Origin: Ideonella dechloratans
GTDB lineage: Bacteria > Pseudomonadota > Gammaproteobacteria > Burkholderiales > Burkholderiaceae_C
Length of the DNA stretch: 64,000 nucleotides
Direction of reading: 5' to 3'
NCBI RefSeq assembly: GCF_021049305.1
Contig: NZ_CP088081.1
Location: forward strand, 2,294,001-2,358,000
Shown: piece after piece, positions 18,773 through 30,935 of the stretch
Numbering within the stretch: the stretch's first letter is position 1
Layout: each line of letters starts with the position of its first letter
Program-made: the position numbers and the translations under genes
Notes under the pieces: model-generated
What the model saw: only the letters and a program-made list of their open reading frames with translations
Told to the model about the DNA's origin: nothing
Database searches by the model: none

Positions 18773-19147
18773 ATGCCCCTGGCCCTGTGTCTGAGCCGCG
18801 CGGCCACCACGGTGGTCGTGGCGGCCAGCCATTTCAGCCTGAGCTGGACCCACTCGATCGAAAGGATCCTGTGGGATGAGCAGTGGCAGGTCACGCCTGC
18901 CGGGCTGGTGGTGGTGGATGCCAGCATCCGGGGTTCCGGCGCCGGCATGGAGCCGCCGGATGACGCGGTGCTGCGTGACGGCGTCTGGCACTACCGGCCC
19001 CGGGTGCCGCCCCAGCCCGAGGTGGTGCTGGCCGCCTCGGATTTCACGGCCGACCACACTTTGTGCGCCGAAGGCCGCTGCCGACCACTGCACCAATGGG
19101 TGCCCGGCGAGGGCCCGGTGCGCATGACGCGCTGCGACGCGCCCTGA
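18773..19147 (+). CDS. DUF1850 protein
   Basis: 124 residues. The segment FSLSWTHSIERILWDEQWQV, with aromatic residues and His-Ser after Trp-Thr, is the DUF1850 core. DUF1850 proteins are found repeatedly beside TAXI-TRAP permeases, so a role as accessory or assembly factor is inferred from context. It begins 9 bases after the permease stop and is surely co-transcribed. Four cysteines or Cys-flanked turns are visible (two near the C-terminus, CAEGRC). There is no clear membrane segment apart from the short hydrophobic N-terminus. Confidence 0.85.
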   Translation: MPLALCLSRAATTVVVAASHFSLSWTHSIERILWDEQWQVTPAGLVVVDASIRGSGAGMEPPDDAVLRDGVWHYRPRVPPQPEVVLAASDFTADHTLCAEGRCRPLHQWVPGEGPVRMTRCDAP

Positions 19148-19163
19148 ACCGAGGGCCCAACAC

Positions 19164-21050
<1,887 letters not shown>

Positions 21051-21110
21051 GCCGCCGCACTGGCCGAGCGAGACTGAGCGATGATCGGGCCCCGTGTTCC
21101 CGCCTTCCCC

Positions 21111-22473
<1,363 letters not shown>

Positions 22474-22481
<8 letters not shown>

Positions 22482-22974
22482 GCGCGGCCAGCAGGCAGAC
22501 GGCGCGGGTCTCGATGGCCCGGCCCTCGCCCACCGGGCCCATCTTCTCGGCCGTCTTGGCCTTGACGTTGACCCGTGCGGGCTCGATGCCCAGGGCCTCG
22601 GCAATGCGAGCGACCATGGCCGGCACATGCGGCGCCATCTTGGGCGCCTGGGCGACGATGGTGCAGTCCACATTGACCACCTGCCAGCCGGCCGCGCGCA
22701 CGCGGCGCATGGCCTCGGTGAGCAGGCGGTGCGAATCGGCGCCCTTGAACTCCACCGCCGTGTCCGGGAAGTGGCGGCCGATGTCGCCCAGCCCGGCCCC
22801 GCCCAGCACCGCGTCGGTGATGGCGTGCAGCAGGGCGTCGGCATCCGAGTGGCCCAGCAGGCCGTGGCTGTGCGGGAGGGTGACGCCGCCCAGCACCAGC
22901 GGCCGGCCCACCACCAGGGCATGGGTGTCCCAGCCTTCACCGATACGCAGCGCGGGCAAACTCGTCGTGCTCAT
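22474..22974 (-). CDS. ispF: 2-C-methyl-D-erythritol 2,4-cyclodiphosphate synthase
   Basis: 166 residues. Motifs match Isp[12 protein letters not shown] (metal ligands Asp and His), [25 protein letters not shown] and the C-terminal [13 protein letters not shown]. It forms the cyclic diphosphate in the fifth step of the MEP isoprenoid pathway. Its ATG overlaps the TGA of the upstream ispD-VOC gene (ATGA), so the two are translationally coupled. Confidence 0.96.
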
Positions 22975-24065
22975 TCGGCCACCTCCATGCGTTGGGCGAT
23001 GCGCCAGAGCACGCCGCTGGGGTCGGTCAGCGTCATGTCCACCAGGCCCCAGGGCCGCTGCTGCGGCGGCTCGGCGCGCACGCCGTGCTCGGCAAAGCGG
23101 CCCAGCACGCCCTCTAGCTCCAGGCGGGCCCAGAAGGTCTGCAGGTCGTCCAGCGTCAGGTGCATCATGAAGTTCGCCGCGTGGGCGGGCTCGAAGAAGT
23201 CCTGCAGCAGAAAGGCCGTCTGCCCCATGCGGTAGCCGGCCAGCTTGCCCTGCGCGAACTCGCGGCTGAAGCCCAGGGCCTCGTAGAAGCGCTGCGACAG
23301 CGCGAAGTCGCGCGCGGGCACGAAGGCCCGGGCCTCGGCGCCGCGGCGCGCGGTGCTCAGGAGGCGCTCGGCCAGCGCGAAGTCGCCCGGCCAGGTGACC
23401 TTGAAGTTCTCGTAGTCGCCGCGCACCAGCTTCGGGCTGTGGCCCAGGGCCTCGATGGCGCTGGCCTCGTCGGTCACCTGCTCGCCGGCAAAGGCCAGCG
23501 CGGGCGCCAGCAGGCCCAGGCGGAACATCTGCGGCGTCTGCGCCGCCCACTTGCCGTTGCGGTCCACGGTGGCGGCCACGCGGCCCGCCTCTTCGGCCTT
23601 GAGCGTGTCGGCCACCGGCAGCGCCAGCAGGCCGCCCACCTCGTCATCCTGGCAGGCGTCGATCAGGCGGTCCACCCAGGCCGGGCGCAGCAGGCAGCGG
23701 GCGGCATCGTGCACCAGCACCCAGTCCTGCGGCTGGGCGCCGCGGGCGCGCAGCTCGTTCAGGCCATTGGCCACGGTTTCGGCCCGGGTGGCGCCGCCCA
23801 CCTTGGCCAGCCAGATGCGGCCCTCGGCGGCATCGGCCAGGCCCGGCAGGTCTTCCTCGAACTGGGTGTCGTCCTCGGCCAGCACCACCAGGATGCCGGC
23901 CAGGCGCTCCACGCGCGAGAGTGCGGCCAGGGTGTGGGCCACCAGCGGCTGGCCCGCCACCGGCTCGTATTGCTTGGGTTGGAAGCTGCCGGCGCGGCTG
24001 CCGGTGCCCGCGCAGGGCACGATCGCGAAGCAGCGGGGCTCGGCCCCGACGGTGTAGGTGGTCAT
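22971..24065 (-). CDS. ispD: IspD cytidylyltransferase fused to a VOC (glyoxalase-like) domain
   Basis: 364 residues in one continuous frame from ATG 24065. Residues about 8-236 are 2-C-methyl-D-erythritol 4-phosphate cytidylyltransferase: [57 protein letters not shown]-type [12 protein letters not shown] and the end DFALAERLL. IspD normally stops there. Here about 120 more residues follow that read as a VOC protein: [20 protein letters not shown], then [10 protein letters not shown] and [10 protein letters not shown]. The VOC part lacks an obvious full metal-ligand set, so a binding or structural role is as likely as catalysis. Whether the fusion is translated intact is untested. Confidence 0.92.
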   Translation of the reverse strand: MTTYTVGAEPRCFAIVPCAGTGSRAGSFQPKQYEPVAGQPLVAHTLAALSRVERLAGILVVLAEDDTQFEEDLPGLADAAEGRIWLAKVGGATRAETVANGLNELRARGAQPQDWVLVHDAARCLLRPAWVDRLIDACQDDEVGGLLALPVADTLKAEEAGRVAATVDRNGKWAAQTPQMFRLGLLAPALAFAGEQVTDEASAIEALGHSPKLVRGDYENFKVTWPGDFALAERLLSTARRGAEARAFVPARDFALSQRFYEALGFSREFAQGKLAGYRMGQTAFLLQDFFEPAHAANFMMHLTLDDLQTFWARLELEGVLGRFAEHGVRAEPPQQRPWGLVDMTLTDPSGVLWRIAQRMEVAE

Positions 24066-24157
24066 TGCCCGGATTCTAGAATTGCGGGGTTCAACGCCCC
24101 CGAGCCCGGCTCCGGGGCGTGTTGTCGTTTTCAGCGCCCCCACGTGCGCCACGCCCC

Positions 24158-27100
24158 ATGCAGCTGCCCCACATCGCCCCCGGCAAACGTTTCACCCTGC
24201 CCCGCCCCACCGGCTCGGCCGACGCCCTGCTGCTGGCCCGCCACGCCCAGGCCCGGGTGGCCGAGGGGCAGGTGCTGGGCATCGTCACCGCCGAGCCGGG
24301 CGACGCCCAGCGCCTGGCCGAGGAGATGGCCTTCTTCGCCCCCGGGCTGCGGGTGGCGGTGTTTCCGGACTGGGAGACCCTGCCCTACGACACCTTCAGC
24401 CCGCACCAGGACCTGATCTCCGAGCGCCTGGCCACGCTCTGGCGCATCCACAGCGGCACGGTGGACGTGGTGCTGCTGCCGGCCACCACCGCGCTCACGC
24501 GGCTGGCACCGCCCTCCTTCCTGGCCGGCACCACCTTCCAGTTCAAGCAGAAGACGAAGCTGGACGAGGCGGCCCTGAAGAGCCAGCTGACCCTGGCCGG
24601 CTACAGCCATGTGAGCCAGGTGGTGTCGCCCGGCGAATACGCGGTGCGCGGCGGCCTGATCGACCTGTTCCCCATGGGCTCGCCGGTGCCCTACCGGGTG
24701 GACCTGTTCGACAACGAGATCGACTCGATCCGCACCTTCGACCCCGACAGCCAGCGCAGCCTCTACCCGGTGCCCGAGGTGCAGCTGCTGCCCGGGCGCG
24801 AGTTCCCGATGGACGAGACGGCGCGGCAGCGCTTTCGCGAACGCTGGCGCGAGAAGCTCGAAGGCGACCCGACCAAGAGCCGCATCTACAAGGACATCGC
24901 ACAGGGCATCGCCACCGCCGGCATCGAGTACTACCTGCCGCTGTTCTTCGACGAGACGGCGAACATCTTCGACTACCTCGGCGCGCAGGCCAGCCTGGTG
25001 CTGCACGGCGAGGTGGACGAGGCCCTGCAGCGCTTCTGGACCGACACGCGCGAGCGCCACCGCTTCCTGCAGCACGACCCGGAGCGGCCCATCCTGCCGC
25101 CCGAGGCCATCTACCTGAAGGTCGAGGAGTTCTTCACCCGCACCGGCGCCCATGCCACGCTGGCCCTGCGCGGCAGCGAGCCGGTGGACTGGGCCCGCCC
25201 CCTGCCCGATGTGAGCGTGAGCCGCGGCGCCACCGAGCCGCTGGCCGCGCTGGAGAAGCACCTGGACAGCACGCCCCACCGGGTGCTGCTGATGGGCGAG
25301 AGCGAGGGTCGGCGCGAGAGCCTGCTGGAGCTGCTGCGCGACCACAAGATCCAGGTGCCCACCGTCGAGACGCTGGCCGACTTCCTGGCCGGCGACGAGA
25401 AGGTGGCCATCACTGCCGCCCCGCTGACGGCCGGCTTCTTCTGGCACGAGCCCGAAGCCCAGCTGGCGGTGCAGTTCATCACCGAGGGCGAGCTGTTCGC
25501 CAGCGCGCCGGGCACCCGGCGGCGGCGCAAGCAGGAGCAGACCAGCAACGTCGATGCGCTGATCAAGGACCTCTCCGAGCTGAAGCTCGGCGACCCGGTG
25601 GTGCACTCGGCCCATGGCATCGGCCGCTACCAGGGCCTGGTCAGCATCGACACCGGGCTGGAGGGCCCCAGCGAGTTCCTGCACCTGGAGTACGCCGACA
25701 AGGCCACGCTCTATGTGCCGGTCAGCCAGCTGCACCTGATCAGCCGCTACACCGGCGTGAGCGCCGAAGAGGCCCCGCTGCACAAGCTGGGCTCCCAGCA
25801 GTGGGACAAGGCCCGGCGCAAGGCCGCCGAGCAGGTGCGCGATGCCGCGGCCGAGCTGCTCAACATCTACGCCCTGCGCGCCGCCCGCGAGGGCATGGCC
25901 CACCGCTTCTCCCCGCACGACTACGAGGCCTTCGCCGCCAGCTTCGGCTTCGAGGAGACGCCGGACCAGCAGGCCGCCATCCACGCGGTGATCCAGGACA
26001 TGATCAGCCCGCGGCCGATGGACCGGCTGGTCTGCGGCGACGTGGGCTTCGGCAAGACCGAGGTCGCCCTGCGGGCGGCCTTCGTCGCGGTGCACGCGGG
26101 CAAGCAGGTGGCCCTGCTGGCGCCCACCACGCTGCTGGCCGAGCAGCATTACCAGACCATCGTCGACCGCTTCGGCAAATGGCCGGTCAAGGTGGCCGAG
26201 CTCAGCCGCTTCCGCAGTGCCAAGGAGGTCAAGGTGGCGCTGGAGGGCATTGCCGACGGCAGCATCGACATCGTCGTGGGCACGCACAAGCTGCTGTCCA
26301 AGGAGGTGCAGTTCAAGCGCCTGGGCCTGTTGATCATCGACGAGGAACACCGCTTCGGCGTGCGCCACAAGGAGGCCATGAAGGCCTTGCGCGCCGAGGT
26401 GGACGTGCTGACGCTGACCGCCACCCCCATCCCCCGCACCCTGGGCATGGCGCTGGAGGGCCTGCGCGACCTGTCGGTCATCGCCACCGCGCCGCAGCGC
26501 CGCCTGGCCATCAAGACCTTCGTGCGCAACGAGGGCAAGAGCGTGATCCGCGAGGCGGTGCTGCGCGAACTGAAGCGCGGCGGCCAGGTCTACTTCCTGC
26601 ACAACGAGGTGGAGACCATCGAGAACCGCCGGCAGGCCCTGGCCGAGCTGATTCCCGAGGCCCGCATCGGCGTGGCCCACGGCCAGATGCCCGAGCGCGA
26701 GCTGGAGCGGGTGATGCGCGAGTTCACCACCCAGCGCTTCAACGTGCTGCTGTGCTCCACCATCATCGAGACCGGCATCGACGTGCCCAGCGCCAACACC
26801 ATCATCATCAGCCGGGCCGACAAGTTCGGCCTGGCCCAGCTGCACCAGCTGCGCGGCCGCGTGGGCCGCAGCCACCACCAGGCCTATGCCTACCTGCTGG
26901 TGCCCGATGTGGAGGGCCTGACCAAGCAGGCCAGCCAGCGCCTGACCGCCATCCAGGAGATGGAGGAACTGGGCTCGGGCTTCTACCTGGCCATGCACGA
27001 CCTGGAGATCCGCGGCGCCGGCGAGGTGCTGGGCGACAACCAGAGCGGCAACATGATGGAGGTGGGCTTCCAGCTCTACAACGAGATGCTGGCCGAGGCG

Positions 27101-27610
27101 GTGCGCGCGCTCAAGAACGGCGAGGAGCCCGACCTGCTGAGCCCGCACAGCGCGGTCTTCGGCGCCGCCACCGAGATCAACCTGCACACCCCCGCGCTGC
27201 TGCCCGACGCCTACTGCGGCGACGTGCACACCCGGCTGAACTTCTACAAGCGCCTGGCCACGGCCGAGAAGCCCGAGCAGCTCGACCGCCTGCTCGAAGA
27301 GATCACCGACCGCTTCGGCAAGCTGCCCGCCCAGGGCCAGGCCCTGTTCGACACCCACCGCCTGCGCATCCAGGCCAAGCCCTATGGCGTGGTGAAGATC
27401 GACGCCAACCCCAAGCTGATGAGCGTGACCTTCCGGCCCAACCCGCCGGTGGACGCGCTGCGCATCATCGAGCTGGTGCAGAAGAACCGGGCGATCAAGC
27501 TGGTGGGCAACGAGAAGCTGCGCATCGACCGCGAGATCGCCGACCCGCGCGAGCGCGCCACCTACCTGCGCGACCTGCTGCGCTCGCTGGGCCAGCCGGT
27601 GAAGGCCTGA
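24158..27610 (+). CDS. mfd: Transcription-repair coupling factor Mfd
   Basis: 1150 residues from ATG 24158 (MQLPHIAPGKRF). A UvrB-like N-terminal module (VFPDWETLPYDTFSPH; YAVRGGLIDLFP) precedes an RNA-polymerase-interacting CarD-like domain (GDPVVHSAHGIGRYQG). The translocase motor has GDVGFGKTEVALRAAF, DEEHRFGVRHKE, TATPIPRTL and QLRGRVGRS. A TRCF C-terminal domain follows. It removes RNA polymerase stalled at DNA lesions and recruits UvrA. It is divergent from ispD across 92 bases. Confidence 0.98.
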   Translation: MQLPHIAPGKRFTLPRPTGSADALLLARHAQARVAEGQVLGIVTAEPGDAQRLAEEMAFFAPGLRVAVFPDWETLPYDTFSPHQDLISERLATLWRIHSGTVDVVLLPATTALTRLAPPSFLAGTTFQFKQKTKLDEAALKSQLTLAGYSHVSQVVSPGEYAVRGGLIDLFPMGSPVPYRVDLFDNEIDSIRTFDPDSQRSLYPVPEVQLLPGREFPMDETARQRFRERWREKLEGDPTKSRIYKDIAQGIATAGIEYYLPLFFDETANIFDYLGAQASLVLHGEVDEALQRFWTDTRERHRFLQHDPERPILPPEAIYLKVEEFFTRTGAHATLALRGSEPVDWARPLPDVSVSRGATEPLAALEKHLDSTPHRVLLMGESEGRRESLLELLRDHKIQVPTVETLADFLAGDEKVAITAAPLTAGFFWHEPEAQLAVQFITEGELFASAPGTRRRRKQEQTSNVDALIKDLSELKLGDPVVHSAHGIGRYQGLVSIDTGLEGPSEFLHLEYADKATLYVPVSQLHLISRYTGVSAEEAPLHKLGSQQWDKARRKAAEQVRDAAAELLNIYALRAAREGMAHRFSPHDYEAFAASFGFEETPDQQAAIHAVIQDMISPRPMDRLVCGDVGFGKTEVALRAAFVAVHAGKQVALLAPTTLLAEQHYQTIVDRFGKWPVKVAELSRFRSAKEVKVALEGIADGSIDIVVGTHKLLSKEVQFKRLGLLIIDEEHRFGVRHKEAMKALRAEVDVLTLTATPIPRTLGMALEGLRDLSVIATAPQRRLAIKTFVRNEGKSVIREAVLRELKRGGQVYFLHNEVETIENRRQALAELIPEARIGVAHGQMPERELERVMREFTTQRFNVLLCSTIIETGIDVPSANTIIISRADKFGLAQLHQLRGRVGRSHHQAYAYLLVPDVEGLTKQASQRLTAIQEMEELGSGFYLAMHDLEIRGAGEVLGDNQSGNMMEVGFQLYNEMLAEAVRALKNGEEPDLLSPHSAVFGAATEINLHTPALLPDAYCGDVHTRLNFYKRLATAEKPEQLDRLLEEITDRFGKLPAQGQALFDTHRLRIQAKPYGVVKIDANPKLMSVTFRPNPPVDALRIIELVQKNRAIKLVGNEKLRIDREIADPRERATYLRDLLRSLGQPVKA

Positions 27611-27672
27611 GTCGCGGCGGGGCCGGGGCGCGGGGCTAGACTGGGACGTCCCGGTTTCCTCGGCCCCCTGCC

Positions 27673-28596
27673 ATGTCCCAGAGCATCCACGACTTCCACG
27701 ACGACCCCCGCAACGCGGACATCCGCATCTGGATCAACGGCCAGCTGAAGTCGCGCGCCGAGGCCACGGTCTCGGTCTTCGACAGCGGCTTCGTGCTGGG
27801 CGACGGGGTGTGGGAAGGGCTGCGGGTGGTCGACGGCCACCCGGTCTTCCTGGACGCCCACCTGGCGCGGCTGTGGGAAGGCGCCAAGGCCATCATGCTG
27901 GACATCGGCCTGAGCCGGGCCGAGCTGACCCAGGCCATCTACGACACCCTGGCCGCCAACCAGATGCACGACGGCGTGCACATCCGGCTGATGGTCAGCC
28001 GCGGCGTCAAGCGCACGCCCTACCAGGACCCGCGGGTCACCGTGGGCCCGGCCACCATCGTCATCCTGCCGGAGTTCAAGCTGGCCAAGCCCGAGACGGT
28101 GCAGGCCGGGCTCAAGCTCTTCACCGTGCATGTGCGCCGGGGTTACCCCGACGTGCTGGACCCCAAGCTCAACAGCCACAGCAAGCTCAACTGCATCACC
28201 GCCTGCATCCAGGCCACGGCCGCCGGGGCCGACGAGGCCCTGATGCTGGACCCGCACGGCTTCGTCGCCACCTGCAATTCCACCCACTTCTTCATCGTGC
28301 GTGGCGGCGAGGTGTGGACCAGCAGCGGCGACTACTGCCTGGGCGGCATCACCCGCAGCAACGTGATCCAGGTCTGCCGCGAGGCCGGCATCCCGGTGTT
28401 CGAGAAGAACTTCAGCCTGACCCAGGTCTACAGCGCCGAAGAGGCCTTCTGCACCGGCACCTTTGCCGGCGTGGTGCCGGTACGTGAAGTGGACGGCCGC
28501 CCGATGGAAGGCGGCGTGCCCGGGCCGATGGTGCTGCGACTGCAAGCCCTCTACAAGGCGCTGGTGGCCCGCGACGTGGCGGCGCGCAGCGTATGA
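27673..28596 (+). CDS. Class IV aminotransferase (branched-chain / D-amino acid type)
   Basis: 307 residues. Fold-type IV PLP enzyme: IWINGQL, SVFDSGFVLGDGVWEGLRV and the PLP-lysine region LNSHSKLNCITACIQA, then EALMLDPHGFVATCN. The ATG overlaps nothing upstream, and its TGA overlaps the ATG of the next gene (ATGA). Specificity cannot be set from sequence: branched-chain amino acid, D-amino acid and aminodeoxychorismate lyase relatives share these motifs. The partner gene, a sulfotransferase-like protein, is sometimes annotated as BCAT-like because the two domains occur joined in some proteins. Confidence 0.87.
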   Translation: MSQSIHDFHDDPRNADIRIWINGQLKSRAEATVSVFDSGFVLGDGVWEGLRVVDGHPVFLDAHLARLWEGAKAIMLDIGLSRAELTQAIYDTLAANQMHDGVHIRLMVSRGVKRTPYQDPRVTVGPATIVILPEFKLAKPETVQAGLKLFTVHVRRGYPDVLDPKLNSHSKLNCITACIQATAAGADEALMLDPHGFVATCNSTHFFIVRGGEVWTSSGDYCLGGITRSNVIQVCREAGIPVFEKNFSLTQVYSAEEAFCTGTFAGVVPVREVDGRPMEGGVPGPMVLRLQALYKALVARDVAARSV

Positions 28597-29351
28597 GCAG
28601 CACCCGGACACCCCTGCGCGTGGCCATGTGGAGCGGCCCGCGCAACATCTCCACCGCGATGATGCGGGCCTGGGAGAACCGCGGCGACTGCGCGGTGAGC
28701 GACGAGCCGCTGTACGCCGCCTATCTGGCCGCCACCGGCCTGGACCACCCGGGCCGCGACGAGGTCATTGCCGATGGCGACACCGACGCCGCGCGCGTGG
28801 CCCGGGCCCTGAGCGAGGGCCCGGCGCCGGACGGCCAACCGGTCTGGTACCAGAAGCACATGAGCCACCACCTGCTGCCCGGCATGGACACCGACTGGGT
28901 GCACCGGCTGCACAACATCCTGCTCATCCGCGACCCGGCCCAGGTGGTGGACAGCTACCTGAAGAGCCGCGCTACAGTGGCCCCCGAGGACATCGGCCTG
29001 CTGCAGCAGGCGCAGCTGTTCGACCGGCTCGCCCAGCGCAGCGGGCAGGCACCGATGGTGATCGACGCCGAAGACTTCCTGCAGGCCCCCGAGGCCTTCC
29101 TGCGGGCCGTCTGCGGCGCGCTGGGCATCGCCTTCACGCCCCGCATGCTGCACTGGCCGGCGGGCCGGCGGGACAGCGACGGCATCTGGGCGCCGTACTG
29201 GTACGACGCGGTCTGGGCCTCCACCGGCTTCGAGCCCTGGCGCCCGCGCGCGCCGCAGTTGCAAGGCCAGGCGCTGGCGGTGGCCGAGGCCTGCCGGCCC
29301 GCCTACGCACTGCTGCGCCAGCACCGACTGCTGCCGGAGGCCGCCGCGTGA
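28593..29351 (+). CDS. Sulfotransferase-like P-loop protein
   Basis: 252 residues. The N-terminal WSGPRNISTAMMRAWENR resembles the phosphosulfate-binding loop of PAPS sulfotransferases, and LIRDPAQVVDSYLKS resembles their 3'-phosphate-binding helix. VWYQKHMSHHL and DAEDFLQAPEAFLR are further family-like segments. Substrate and activity are unknown. Translational coupling to the class IV aminotransferase (4-base overlap) suggests the two act together. Confidence 0.75.
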   Translation: MSSTRTPLRVAMWSGPRNISTAMMRAWENRGDCAVSDEPLYAAYLAATGLDHPGRDEVIADGDTDAARVARALSEGPAPDGQPVWYQKHMSHHLLPGMDTDWVHRLHNILLIRDPAQVVDSYLKSRATVAPEDIGLLQQAQLFDRLAQRSGQAPMVIDAEDFLQAPEAFLRAVCGALGIAFTPRMLHWPAGRRDSDGIWAPYWYDAVWASTGFEPWRPRAPQLQGQALAVAEACRPAYALLRQHRLLPEAAA

Positions 29352-29410
29352 AGCCGACCCCGTAAAATTCGGCCTGTCTCTGCCCGCCTGCCGAACTGCT
29401 CGGTCCTCCG

Positions 29411-30121
29411 ATGTCCCACACCGAATTCGCGCCCGGCCTGATGGTCCGCGGCGTCAACCCGCCGCTGCGCCTGGCCGACTACCGCCTGGCCGCCTTCGAC
29501 ATGGATTCCACGCTGATCAACCTCGAATGCGTGGACGAGATCGCCTCCGCCGTGGGCAAGAAGGCCGAGGTGGCCGCGATCACCGAAGCCGCGATGCGCG
29601 GCGAGATCGCCGACTACAAGGAAAGCCTGCGCCAGCGCGTGGCCCTGCTGCGGGGCGTGCCGGTGTCGGCCATGCAGGCCATCTACGACGAGCGCTTGCA
29701 GCTCAACCCCGGCGTGGCCACCTTCGTGGCCGCCTGCCAGGCCGCCGGCCTGAAGACGCTGCTGGTCTCCGGCGGTTTCACCTTCTTCACCGACCGCGTG
29801 AAGGACCGGCTGAAGCTGGATTTCGCCCGCTCCAACGTGCTGGAGATCGAAGGCGACACCCTGACCGGCCGCATGGTGGACCAGGCCTGGGGCGACATCG
29901 TCGACGGCGAGGAAAAGCGCCGCACCCTGCTGCAGACCTGCGAACAGCTGGGCATTGCCCCCGGCCAGGCCATTGCCGTGGGCGACGGCGCCAACGACCT
30001 GCCGATGATGGGCGTGGCCGGCCTGTCGGTGGCCTACCATGCCAAGCCCGCCGTGCGGGCCCAGGCCAAGGTGTCGATCGAACAGGGAGGCATGGACCGC
30101 CTGCTGGAATTGCTGCGCTGA
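29411..30121 (+). CDS. serB: Phosphoserine phosphatase SerB
   Basis: 236 residues. HAD-family motifs: FDMDSTLINLECVDEIA (motif I with nucleophile Asp), LLVSGGFTFFTD (motif II) and VGDGANDLPMM (motif IV), with the conserved KPAVRAQA end. It lacks the N-terminal ACT-type extension of longer SerB proteins. It performs the last step of serine synthesis from 3-phosphoglycerate in the cytoplasm. Confidence 0.95.
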   Translation: MSHTEFAPGLMVRGVNPPLRLADYRLAAFDMDSTLINLECVDEIASAVGKKAEVAAITEAAMRGEIADYKESLRQRVALLRGVPVSAMQAIYDERLQLNPGVATFVAACQAAGLKTLLVSGGFTFFTDRVKDRLKLDFARSNVLEIEGDTLTGRMVDQAWGDIVDGEEKRRTLLQTCEQLGIAPGQAIAVGDGANDLPMMGVAGLSVAYHAKPAVRAQAKVSIEQGGMDRLLELLR

Positions 30122-30212
30122 GTCCCCTGAAAGCACCGCCGGCGTGACACCCGGCACGCCCTGCGCGCTTTCCCGGCTCAACCCCGGCCCGCCAGCGTCC
30201 GATATCGCTGGC

Positions 30213-30935
30213 ATGAGCCACATTCTGATCGTCGACCCCGTTGCCCCGCGCTGCCGGGTGGTGCTGGAACTGCTGGCCACCGTGGGCTGGGAGCCTGAGG
30301 CCGTGCCCACCCCCTGGGAGGCCCTGGAGGTCATCAAGCACAAGCCACTGCGGCTGATCGTCGTCAACGGCGGCCAGCACAGCAGCGCCGGCCTGGCCCT
30401 GAGCTACCTGCTGCGCACCTGCCGCGAGTGGGCCCACATCCCGGTGCTGCAGCTGGGCGGCGACGACGACGAATCGGAGGCCCGCGAAGCCACCCGGGCC
30501 GGTGTGAACTTCCACATCGGCTACGACATCGGCTTCGAGGATCTGCTGCTGCGCCTGGCCCTGATGATGGGCAACGAGCCCGCCACGCGCGCCATCGTCG
30601 AGGCCTCGCCCGCGTCGGCCTTCGACGAGGCCCTGACCCAGGTCTGGCAGGCCCAGACCGAGCTGCTGCACCACCCCCACCTGCTGCCGGGCACGCTCCA
30701 TGCCGCCCGCGAAGTCCTGGAACGGCTGCTGAGCCTGCGCCGCGATGACGCCTCGGTGGATGCGGCCATGGCCCTGACCCGGGTGCCGCGCGGTGGTCCG
30801 GCGCTGCGCCAGTGGGCCGACCGCCACCTGCCCTGCCCGCCACAGACCCTGGACCCGGCCTTCGAGCGGCTGATGGGCCGCTGCGTCTCGCCGCTCAGCT
30901 GGACAGCTGAGCCCAGGTCTTCTCCAACCGCTTGA
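30213..30935 (+). CDS. Degenerate response-regulator receiver protein
   Basis: 240 residues from ATG 30213. The first 120 residues have the length and pattern of a receiver (SHILIVDPVAPRCRVVLELL), but the phospho-acceptor position reads LIVVNGGQ with Asn, and the usual conserved Lys is not evident in GVNFHIGYDIGF. The remaining half (WQAQTELLHHPHLLPGTLH onward) is helical with no family I recognise. It probably acts as a phosphorylation-independent adaptor, if real. Its 3' end overlaps the convergent hrpA stop by 41 bases. Confidence 0.7.
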   Translation: MSHILIVDPVAPRCRVVLELLATVGWEPEAVPTPWEALEVIKHKPLRLIVVNGGQHSSAGLALSYLLRTCREWAHIPVLQLGGDDDESEAREATRAGVNFHIGYDIGFEDLLLRLALMMGNEPATRAIVEASPASAFDEALTQVWQAQTELLHHPHLLPGTLHAAREVLERLLSLRRDDASVDAAMALTRVPRGGPALRQWADRHLPCPPQTLDPAFERLMGRCVSPLSWTAEPRSSPTA

